Shown one piece after another: positions 26,145-33,131 of a stretch of DNA of 54,371 nt (positions within the stretch are counted from its first letter, which is position 1; the number at the start of each line of letters is the position of its first letter). Under the pieces are notes generated by a model. The model was not told the DNA's origin. It searched no databases and saw only the letters and a list, made by a program, of their open reading frames with translations. This stretch comes from Planctomycetota bacterium (lineage in GTDB: Bacteria; Planctomycetota; Planctomycetia; Gemmatales; Gemmataceae): assembly GCA_016195405.1 (NCBI GenBank), contig JACPZP010000035.1, positions 1 to 54,371 of the forward strand. Reading direction: 5' to 3'. The translations under genes were made by a program, and so were the position numbers.

Positions 26145-27085
26145 GCGCACACCTCCTGGAAGACATGCTCGTGCAACTCGGCCGGCGATGGGAAGGGACT
26201 GCTCTCGGCGAAATCGAACGCGGCCGCTATCTCTTCCTCCACCTCGGTTTCGATCTCCGTTCGGCGCACTGGATCAATCAGATCGGCCAGGCGGTGGACC
26301 TGATCGCTGTCCTTCCACGGCTGCGCTTCGTCTTCGGTGCGATAACCGAGATGAAAGTCCGCGCCGGGGCCGACGTGCTCCTGCCAGCGATAGGTCATGG
26401 CTTCCATGAAATGCGGGCCAAGTCCGCTTCGAATGCGACCAACGACTTGCTTGCCGCGCTCGACGAGGTTCAACAGCTCGTTGTTCTCGATGCATTCGGC
26501 CGGCATGCCGAGGGCACGGGCCCTGGCGCAGATATCGGGGCGGCCCTGCCGTTGGCGTTGATGCGTATGGATCGCGTACTGGTTGTTCTCGCACACGAAC
26601 AGAATTGGCAATTGTTTAAGGACGGCGAAGTTCAAGCTTTCGGCAAATACGCCTTCCTCCGTGGCGCCGTCACCGAAGAAACTGGCGACGATCGCCGGCT
26701 CCCGGCGAAGCTTCAAGGCATAGGCGTAGCCGACGGCGTTGGCGATGGTGGTGCCCACGACCGCGGAGGCGCCCATGACGCCGGCTTCTGGATCGATCAA
26801 GTGCATCGAGCCGCCCTTGCCGCGCGCGCAACCGGTGACTTTGCCGTACAGCTCGGCGATCATCTGCTTGAGGTCGCCGCCCTTGGCGAGGTAGAGGGCG
26901 TGTCCGCGATAGGTGCCGAAGACAACATCGTTCGGTTCCAGTGCGGCACAGACACCGACGGAAACCGCTTCTTGGCCTATGGAAAGATGAACCGGGCTTT
27001 TGATCTTATCCGATGGATATGCGCGCGCGGCGTGTTCTTCGACGCGGCGGATGCGATACAGGGATCGATAGAGTTGTTCGTGCAT
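26141..27085 (-). CDS. Thiamine-diphosphate 2-oxoacid dehydrogenase E1 alpha-like subunit (314 aa)
   Basis: It carries the TPP/Mg-binding motif beginning GDGATEEGVFAESLNFAVLK at residue 138 and ending with N-N near 168, plus YRGHALYLAKGGDLKQMIAELYGKVTGCARGKGGSMH, the substrate and cofactor region of E1 alpha. Length is on the short side of the family (320-370). GAGG lies six bases before the ATG. Together with the beta subunit it should decarboxylate a 2-oxoacid. Without E2/E3 the activated two-carbon unit must go to another acceptor. In this operon a keto-sugar nucleotide is the obvious candidate, but that is inferred. Confidence 0.92.
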   Translation of the reverse strand: MHEQLYRSLYRIRRVEEHAARAYPSDKIKSPVHLSIGQEAVSVGVCAALEPNDVVFGTYRGHALYLAKGGDLKQMIAELYGKVTGCARGKGGSMHLIDPEAGVMGASAVVGTTIANAVGYAYALKLRREPAIVASFFGDGATEEGVFAESLNFAVLKQLPILFVCENNQYAIHTHQRQRQGRPDICARARALGMPAECIENNELLNLVERGKQVVGRIRSGLGPHFMEAMTYRWQEHVGPGADFHLGYRTEDEAQPWKDSDQVHRLADLIDPVRRTEIETEVEEEIAAAFDFAESSPFPSPAELHEHVFQEVCA

Positions 27086-27092
27086 TAATTCC

Positions 27093-28139
27093 TCAATGAT
27101 TGCCCGATAGGACCGCGTTCGTGCAGGAGGTCAATTTGTTTACGTTTCGCGTTCGCGTGGCGTCTTGCGAGCGCGAAACGTAAACGGTTTGATCGTTCAT
27201 GCATTCAGTTTCCTGGTGATTCTGTAGAAACCACGCGTACGTTTCCCGCAACGCATCTTCGAAAGTGGTCGCCGGCTGCCAGCCAAGTTCAAACAGCTCG
27301 CCGGAATCGAGCGACTTGCGATGGGCGCCGTCCGGCTTGGCCGCGATGAACCGAAGTTCGCCGTCGTACCCGACGACCGCGGCAACCTGCGGGGCGATGT
27401 CGGCTATCGGCTTTTCGGATCCGCTGCCGATGTTGATCGGCGCCTCGCCGGCATAGTGTTCAAGGACAAACAAGCACGCGTCAGCCAAGTCGCGCGCGTA
27501 AATGAAATCGCGGCGCGGTTTGCCGGTTCCCCAGATCTCGACGTACGTCTTCCGTCGCATCTTGGCTTCGTGCATACGCCGCATCAGGGCGGCGATGACG
27601 TGGCCGCTTTCGTGGCGAAAATTGTCGCCGGGGCCAAAGGCGTTGGCGGGAATGGCGGTGATGAACGGCGCCCCGTATTGCCTGCGAAAAGCCTGACAGA
27701 GCTTCATTCCCGTGAGCTTCGCGGCCGCGTAGGCGTCGCTGGTCGGCTCCGGCGGTCCGGAGAACAGCGCTTCGGGCCGATAGGGTTGCTCGGCGTCCCG
27801 TGGGTACATGCACGAGCTGCCAAGATAGAGGAGCTTCTGCACGCCCTGCCGGAAAGCTGCCAGCACGACGTGCGTGCTGACGAGCAGATTGTTCACCATC
27901 AAATCGGCTGGATACTTTTGGTTTGCCTCGATGCCGCCCGATTGGCCCGCCGCCATGACAACCACTTGAGGCCTGGCCTGCGCGAAAAAGTGCTCGACCT
28001 GCACCGCCTGGGTGAGGTCGGGCTCGCGCGGAGGCAAGCCGACAAGATTCTGAAAGCCGCTCGATCGAAAATGCTCGATGAGCGCGCTGCCAATCAAGGT
28101 GTCGCCGCCGGCCACATAGACGCGTGTGCTGGGATTCAA
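27093..28139 (-). CDS. GDP-L-fucose synthase / ColC-like epimerase-reductase (348 aa)
   Basis: An extended short-chain dehydrogenase. The NAD(P) motif is VYVAGGDTLIGSALIEHF. The catalytic region reads YLGSSCMYP then GPPEPTSDAYAAAKLTGMKLCQAF, with the Ser and YxxxK residues in place. GHVIAALMRRMHEAK includes the His typical of GDP-fucose synthase. That family epimerises and reduces 4-keto-6-deoxy sugars, and ColC does the same for colitose. The start is TTG at 28139, with GGAGG six bases upstream, since conserved sequence begins there. The last ~30 residues (after NHQETECMNDQT) are encoded by a palindromic repeat and are probably not native. The stop is seven bases before the E1 alpha ATG. Confidence 0.88.
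   Translation of the reverse strand: MNPSTRVYVAGGDTLIGSALIEHFRSSGFQNLVGLPPREPDLTQAVQVEHFFAQARPQVVVMAAGQSGGIEANQKYPADLMVNNLLVSTHVVLAAFRQGVQKLLYLGSSCMYPRDAEQPYRPEALFSGPPEPTSDAYAAAKLTGMKLCQAFRRQYGAPFITAIPANAFGPGDNFRHESGHVIAALMRRMHEAKMRRKTYVEIWGTGKPRRDFIYARDLADACLFVLEHYAGEAPINIGSGSEKPIADIAPQVAAVVGYDGELRFIAAKPDGAHRKSLDSGELFELGWQPATTFEDALRETYAWFLQNHQETECMNDQTVYVSRSQDATRTRNVNKLTSCTNAVLSGNH
27138..27185. repeat. Palindromic repeat with arms GTTTACGTTTCGCG, at the 3' end of the epimerase gene
   Basis: Two 19-base arms (27138-27156 and 27167-27185) are complementary with a single mismatch and are separated by ten bases. On the coding strand it is open and adds about 16 residues (VYVSRSQDATRTRNVN). The arm at 27167 is shared, 20 identical bases, with the element at 29364-29414. 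Confidence 0.88.
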
Positions 28140-28177
28140 AGGTCGCCTCCGGCTCCCCACCAAACGTAATCCGAGGA

Positions 28178-29239
28178 TCAAACGGCGCGGGCCAACTCCT
28201 TCGCGGGCGCCATCCGCGGCCCTGCCTCGCACTGTTCCACTTCGCGATAGTCCACACCCGGCTCATAAACCATAATCTGGCTGCCGGACGACTCCAAAGC
28301 GAACGGAACGTGTAACAGCGAATTCAGCGCCTGGCGCACGTTCGGTTGTTGCTTCGGCGGGACGAATAGGACAAGGAAACCGCCGCCGCCCGCTCCGGTC
28401 AGCTTGCCGCCGAGCGCTCCGGCTGCGCGCGCGGCCTCATAAAGCGTATCGACTTCAGGCGGCGATACGTGCTTGCTGAGCGAGCGCTTTGCCAGCCAAG
28501 CTTCGTGCATCAGCTTGCCAAACGCGCGAATGTCCATGCCGCCGACAAGGATGTCGATGCTCTCCTCGACCTGGCGCCGCATCTCATGTAAACACCGTCG
28601 ATGGGCTTCGATGTTGCCGACATAAGTGCGAGCCACGTCGGAGGCCGTGCGCGGTATACCCGTGTAAAAGAGCATCAAGTGGGTGTGCAATTCCGCCAAG
28701 CGCTCCGGCGGCAAGGGCAGGGGGTCGGCGGTGATCTTGCCGTCGGTGTGGAACTGCACGTAACGCAGCCCGCCGAAGGCCGCCATCACCTGATCCTGGG
28801 AACCGACGGTTTCGCCGATCACTTCTTGCTCGATGTGGATGGCGTCGAGCGCCAACTGCATCTTGGAGCGCAAGCGCCCGCTGAGGGCATGAAGCGCTTG
28901 CAAGAGGCCGACCGAGAACGCCGAGCTGGAGCCCATGCCGCTGCGGGCCGGCAGATCGCCGTCGTGGTGCAGCTCCAGGCCGCGCTGGAAATCGAGATGC
29001 TTGAGGACGGCGCGGACCACGGGATGGCGGATATCGTCGACGGTATTGCAAGTTTCAATGCGCCGATAGACGATACGAATGCGATGCTCGAAGAAGGGTG
29101 GCAAATGCCGGCATGTGAGATAGCAGTATTTGTCGATGGTGGTCGCCAGCACCGCCCCGCCATGGTTTTTGTACCAGGCCGGATAGTCGGTGCCGCCGCC
29201 GAAGAAGGAGATGCGAAAGGGTGTTCGGCAAATAATCAT
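28178..29239 (-). CDS. GHMP sugar kinase, HddA-like (353 aa)
   Basis: The start MIICRTPFRISFFGGGTDYPAWY, the ATP-binding motif LPARSGMGSSSAFSVGLLQAL and the C-terminal GGKLTGAGGGGFLVLF place it in the GHMP kinases. It is closest in my recall to D-glycero-D-manno-heptose 7-phosphate kinase (HddA). The true substrate could be another sugar phosphate, such as fucose or a heptose. I prefer the ATG at 29239. An in-frame TTG five codons upstream is weaker. It is the first gene of the minus-strand sugar operon. Its gap to the next gene is 38 bases. The upstream 253 bases, shared with the divergent mutase gene, should hold the promoters. Confidence 0.88.
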   Translation of the reverse strand: MIICRTPFRISFFGGGTDYPAWYKNHGGAVLATTIDKYCYLTCRHLPPFFEHRIRIVYRRIETCNTVDDIRHPVVRAVLKHLDFQRGLELHHDGDLPARSGMGSSSAFSVGLLQALHALSGRLRSKMQLALDAIHIEQEVIGETVGSQDQVMAAFGGLRYVQFHTDGKITADPLPLPPERLAELHTHLMLFYTGIPRTASDVARTYVGNIEAHRRCLHEMRRQVEESIDILVGGMDIRAFGKLMHEAWLAKRSLSKHVSPPEVDTLYEAARAAGALGGKLTGAGGGGFLVLFVPPKQQPNVRQALNSLLHVPFALESSGSQIMVYEPGVDYREVEQCEAGPRMAPAKELARAV

Positions 29240-29363
29240 CCATGACCCTGCCAAGGAATCAACGGGAAGTCCGTTCCCGGTGAATCAACGCAACATGATC
29301 TAGTCTGAGTGAGCGCATTTTGCCTGGAACGCGAAGGTTATGTCAAGGTGGGTTGCGCCGCTT

Positions 29364-29414
29364 GCGTTTCGCGCTCGGAAAGCATGCTGCGCGCGCGAGC
29401 GCGAAACGTAAACG
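29364..29414. repeat. Second copy of the GTTTACGTTTCGCG palindrome
   Basis: The left arm GCGTTTCGCGCTCG (29364) pairs with CGAGCGCGAAACG (29396-29408). The right flank continues TAAACG, so 29395-29414 is identical over 20 bases to 27167-27186, while the outer left arm has decayed. It lies in the divergent intergenic region between the kinase and the mutase-like gene, 2.2 kb from the first copy. Confidence 0.85.
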
Positions 29415-29492
29415 TACACCGGAATTCCTTGACCGGCGTCGGCGAAACCGGGTAGCATCTGGGAGTGTTTCCTGTAAGGCACGGAGGCCGCC

Positions 29493-30641
29493 ATTCTCGA
29501 CGACGTCGATCTGCTCGTGTGCGGCGCCGGTCCCGCGGGCTGCGTCGTGGCTGAGCGTGCGGCTCAAGTCCTCGGGTGGAAAGTCCTCGTCGTCGATCGA
29601 CGCCCGCATCTTGCCGGCAACTGCTACGACTCCAAGCACCGAAGCGGCGTGTTGATCCACAATTATGGACCGCATTATTTCCGCACCAATGACGCCTCAC
29701 TGATTCGATATTTGTCTCGCTTCACCGACTGGATTCCCGGTAACTACATCGTCAAGAGTTTGGTCGGTGGCCAGTTTTATCCGTTTCCGATCAATCTCCA
29801 TACTCTCGAGCAGTTTTTTGACCTTTCCCTCAATGCCGAAAGCGCGGAGCAGTTGCTGCGGACGAAGCGGATCGCGTGTCCGGCGCCACGAAACTCTGAA
29901 GATTTCGTGCTTAGCAAGGTGGGCCGCGAATTGTACGAAGCCTTTTACCTCAACTACACGCGAAAGCAGTGGGCGCTGCATCCTCGTGAGCTGGATCCAG
30001 GCGTGTGCGGCCGGATTCCGGTTCGGCTCAACCGCGACGATCGCTATGTCGAGCATCGCTTCCAGATCATGCCCAAACGCGGGTTCACGGCCCTATTCTC
30101 GCGGATGCTGCGGCATCGCAAGGTTCGAGTGCTTCTCGATTGCGATTTCCGCGAGATTCAGTCGTTGGTGACGCCGCGCCGCGCGACTCTGTACACCGGC
30201 GCGATCGACGCATATTTCGATCATCGCTTTGGCAGGCTTCCTTATCGTTCGCTCGATTTCCAATTCGAGCGCCACGACGTCGAATTCAAACAGCCGTGCG
30301 TGCAGATCAACTTTCCGAACGATTTCGCCTTTACGCGTTCGGTGGAAATCAAGCACGTCACCGGCCAGAAGCATCCGGCTACCGTGCTCAGCTACGAGAC
30401 TCCGCGGGCTGGGGGCGAGCCGTTCTATCCGGTGCCCAACGCCGCCAACCAGGCGCTGTACGAGCGCTATCGAGCGCTTGCGGAGGAGACGACGCGGCGC
30501 GACCGTGTATATTTCTGCGGCCGCCTGGCGCAGTACCGTTATTTCAACACAGACGAAGTAATCTTGGAGGCGCTTCAGTGCTTCGCGAAGATCAAGAAGG
30601 AATGCGCCGTGCTCCGGCAATCGGCATTGTCGCGCCGCTGA
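29493..30641 (+). CDS. glf: UDP-galactopyranose-mutase-like flavoprotein, probable ATT start (382 aa)
   Basis: The FAD-binding start is DLLVCGAGPAGCVVAERAAQ. The mutase landmarks NYGPHYFRTND and GRLAQYRYFNTDEVILEAL are present, with VGGQFYPFPINL between them. The enzyme would interconvert the pyranose and furanose forms of a UDP-sugar, or a related NDP-sugar. An in-frame stop lies at 29475. The first ATG/GTG/TTG after it (GTG, 29517) would cut away the first beta strand of the Rossmann fold. The codon ATT at 29493, with GGAGG five bases before it, restores the full fold, so I use it. It is divergent from the sugar operon and overlaps the next glycosyltransferase gene by 40 bases. Confidence 0.85.
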   Translation: MLDDVDLLVCGAGPAGCVVAERAAQVLGWKVLVVDRRPHLAGNCYDSKHRSGVLIHNYGPHYFRTNDASLIRYLSRFTDWIPGNYIVKSLVGGQFYPFPINLHTLEQFFDLSLNAESAEQLLRTKRIACPAPRNSEDFVLSKVGRELYEAFYLNYTRKQWALHPRELDPGVCGRIPVRLNRDDRYVEHRFQIMPKRGFTALFSRMLRHRKVRVLLDCDFREIQSLVTPRRATLYTGAIDAYFDHRFGRLPYRSLDFQFERHDVEFKQPCVQINFPNDFAFTRSVEIKHVTGQKHPATVLSYETPRAGGEPFYPVPNAANQALYERYRALAEETTRRDRVYFCGRLAQYRYFNTDEVILEALQCFAKIKKECAVLRQSALSRR

Positions 30642-32233
30642 CGGAGTGCGAGGCCGTCGCGCGGCATGCACGCGATTTGGCTACTTCCGGCTGGGCTGTG
30701 CATCTGCTCGTCCCGGATTGGGAGACTCCGCGGAGCGGCTTCACAGAACTCAGGGCTTCCGGCGTTGAGATTGTGCACTTGAGTCAATGGCGCTTCCCAA
30801 CGTCTCTCATCCTGGACGGACCAAACATATTCCCTCTACTTACATGGAGCGATCAGATTCGATACGCGCTCACCGGCCTGCACCGTTCGCACGGACTTGG
30901 TTCGCACGGCCTTACGCGGATTGAATTCACCGATGGTATCGGGCTTGGTTTTCGCACCGTTCAAGCCCGCAGGATGGGGCTCGACTTTGCCGGTGTGCCG
31001 GTTGCTGTGTGGTTGCGCGAACCGAGCCAGCTTGTGCGCAAGAAGCAGCAGCAATGGCCGACCCAACCTGAAGACTTGGCAGCCGACTTCTGCGAACGAT
31101 TCACCGTCGAACACGCGGACATCCAGATCGTAGAAGATGCGACATTCCTCGATGAAATTCACCAAATGTGGCCGGGGCTGAGTCTAAACGGTGTGGCCGG
31201 GGCTGAGTCTTCGAAGCCCCGGATGGCGTCTGGCGAGGCTTCTGGGCCGGGGCTTCGCAAAGCCTCAGCCCCGGCCACGCCCAAAGCGCTCGTCACGGTT
31301 TGCGTCCCGTTCTACAATCTTGCGCCGTTCTTGGAGGAGGCCCTCGCCTCGCTCGCCGCTCAGACCTATCCGGCTCTGGAAGTCCTCGTCATCGACGACG
31401 GCTCAACTGATGCTGACGCCATTCGAGTCTTCGATGACATGCGACTCCGCTTCCCGAGATTCCAGTTTCTTCGCCAAGCAAACGCGGGCATCGGCGCCAC
31501 GCGCAATCGCGCGCTGGAGCTGGCGCGCGGCGAGTATTTCTTACCCATGGACGCTGATAACGTCGCGACGCCGGAAATGATCGAACGCTTTGTTGTCGGG
31601 TTGGAGCGAAATCGTGATGTTGCCGCACTTACGAGCTATTTTCTGGCTTTCACGGACACCGCGGATCTGGCGGCGGAGCGCTATTTGTATGCCTATAAGC
31701 CCACGGCAGGGCCGCATGTGCTGGGCGCGCTGCGCAACGTGTATGGCGACGGCAACGCACTTTTTCGCACGCGGATTCTGCGCGGAATCAGCGGCTTCAC
31801 CACCGATCGCGATGCGTCCTTTGAGGACTGGGAAGTCTTCGTGAAGTTGGTCAACGCCGGCCATAAGGTGGAGGTGCTGCCCGATTTTCTCTTCTATTAC
31901 CGCCACCGGGAGGCGGGCTTTTCCAGAGTGACGAGCGACTATCGAAATCACCAGCGCATCTTGCGGCAGTATTGCGAATGTGATCGAATCCCACAGGCGG
32001 AACGCGAGGCGCTATGGCGATTCCTGTTCGGCCAACATCAGCGCGTGACACAGCTTGAGGACGACAAGCGCCATTTGGAGGCACAACTGCATTCGCTGCG
32101 TCACCGGCTCACGGAGCGGGTCCATACCGCGCTGACTCACATTCCCGGCGTCAAGCCGACCGCGAAATGGCTCAAGAGACTGTATAGCCGCGGCTCAATG
32201 ACTCGAAGTGCAGAAGCCGGGCATGAGGCGTGA
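30602..32233 (+). CDS. Two-domain glycosyltransferase with in-frame palindromic insertion (543 aa)
   Basis: Residues 1-188 resemble the N-terminal half of a GT-B enzyme (AIGIVAPLTECEAVARHARDLATSGWAVHLLVPDWE), without a matching nucleotide-binding half. Residues about 230-480 are a complete GT-A family 2 domain (VTVCVPFYNLAPFLEEALASL, LEVLVIDDGSTD, metal motif MDADN, EDWEVFVKL). Between them, at about 189-226, lies a Gly/Ala/Ser/Pro-rich linker that is entirely the palindromic element at 31168-31278. The ATG is almost on top of AAGAAGG and overlaps the mutase gene by 40 bases, so translation is probably coupled. The 3' end overlaps the convergent GT2 gene by 62 bases. Confidence 0.82.
   Translation: MRRAPAIGIVAPLTECEAVARHARDLATSGWAVHLLVPDWETPRSGFTELRASGVEIVHLSQWRFPTSLILDGPNIFPLLTWSDQIRYALTGLHRSHGLGSHGLTRIEFTDGIGLGFRTVQARRMGLDFAGVPVAVWLREPSQLVRKKQQQWPTQPEDLAADFCERFTVEHADIQIVEDATFLDEIHQMWPGLSLNGVAGAESSKPRMASGEASGPGLRKASAPATPKALVTVCVPFYNLAPFLEEALASLAAQTYPALEVLVIDDGSTDADAIRVFDDMRLRFPRFQFLRQANAGIGATRNRALELARGEYFLPMDADNVATPEMIERFVVGLERNRDVAALTSYFLAFTDTADLAAERYLYAYKPTAGPHVLGALRNVYGDGNALFRTRILRGISGFTTDRDASFEDWEVFVKLVNAGHKVEVLPDFLFYYRHREAGFSRVTSDYRNHQRILRQYCECDRIPQAEREALWRFLFGQHQRVTQLEDDKRHLEAQLHSLRHRLTERVHTALTHIPGVKPTAKWLKRLYSRGSMTRSAEAGHEA
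31168..31278. repeat. Palindromic element (1.5 copies) inserted in frame in a glycosyltransferase
   Basis: A full palindrome runs 31193-31278, with outer arms GTGGCCGGGGCTGAG and CTCAGCCCCGGCCAC. Just before it, 31168-31185 repeats the left arm once more. It is open in the coding frame and encodes VAGAESSKPRMASG and on to KASAPAT, joining two glycosyltransferase domains. It shares the outer 14 bases of each arm and much inner sequence with 26015-26086. Confidence 0.9.
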
Positions 32234-33122
32234 TTGCGACCCTGAGGCCCAAGGCACGAACGCGAGCGCACAGATCCACGTCGTTCATCGTCACCGCGAA
32301 TCGTTCGTCGAAACCGCCGAGGCTAAGAAAGCGGTCGCGGCGCACCATCATGCAGGCGCCCGTCACCGCAGGAACAGCGCGTGGCCGAACAAGCTCACCG
32401 AAAACTCCGGCGTGATCCGCCGATTGACCGCGGTAAGCGTGAGACCACGAGCCGTCCTCGCTGGGAAAAATTCCGGCATGCTGCAAGGTATGGTCGGGAT
32501 AGAGCAGGGTGGCGCCGACTACGCCGATTGCGGAATGGCCGCCCAATTCCAAGAGGCGCTCGAGCCAACCCGGCGTCAGTACCTCGACATCATTATTGAG
32601 GAAGACCACATAGTCTCCGCGTGCCTCACGAGCGGCGGCGTTGCAAAGCCGGGAATAATGGAAGGGACCGGGCGCGTCGATGAGCAGAATTCCAGAACGC
32701 GAACGCAGCCGGTCCAAGTAACGCAACGTCTTCGGACAAGAACTGTCATTGTCCACCAGCACGATTTCTTCGATCGGGTAGGTGCTGGAACGCAGGCTTC
32801 TCAAGCAATTTCGCAACAGCGCCGCCTGGTCCCGAAACGGAATTACGATGCTAATCGTTCCTTGGGGGGGCACGAGACAGCCATCGAGCGAAACGGTCTT
32901 CCATGTTGGTGCAGCAAGCTTAGACCGAACCGGACGAAAAACTCGCCGAAGCGCTTGCCACCAACCGAAGAACCGGTACGCGCGCGACTTCTTGATATGG
33001 TCGAGTTCCGCCTGCAGCGCTTGGGCCCTGTCCCATTCCCGCTTGTAGCGTTGATTGAGTAGATGCAGGGTTGCGCCATCGTGGCGCGAGCCTCCGCGCC
33101 GCTTGTCCGACAACCACGCCAT
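32172..33122 (-). CDS. Family 2 (GT-A) glycosyltransferase (316 aa)
   Basis: An N-terminal helical, basic stretch of about 85 residues (LNQRYKREWDRAQALQAELDHIKKSRAYRFF) precedes a GT-A domain: ISIVIPFRDQAALLRNCLRSL, EEIVLVDNDSS, DYVVFLNNDVEVLTPGWLERLL with the DxD-type motif, and TGACMMVRRDRFLSLGGFDE. This is the rhamnosyl/galactosyl-transferase type found in O-antigen loci. The start is nine bases after the stop of the upstream gene on this strand, so they form an operon. The 3' end overlaps the convergent glycosyltransferase by 62 bases. Confidence 0.9.
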   Translation of the reverse strand: MAWLSDKRRGGSRHDGATLHLLNQRYKREWDRAQALQAELDHIKKSRAYRFFGWWQALRRVFRPVRSKLAAPTWKTVSLDGCLVPPQGTISIVIPFRDQAALLRNCLRSLRSSTYPIEEIVLVDNDSSCPKTLRYLDRLRSRSGILLIDAPGPFHYSRLCNAAAREARGDYVVFLNNDVEVLTPGWLERLLELGGHSAIGVVGATLLYPDHTLQHAGIFPSEDGSWSHAYRGQSADHAGVFGELVRPRAVPAVTGACMMVRRDRFLSLGGFDERFAVTMNDVDLCARVRALGLRVAITPHARLLHFESLSRGYTVS

Positions 33123-33131
33123 CGGAATTCC

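Noticed and set aside
30005..30601. Earlier start for the two-domain glycosyltransferase
   Set aside because: This part overlaps the mutase gene in another frame and shows no family sequence. Conserved sequence begins at the ATG at 30602.
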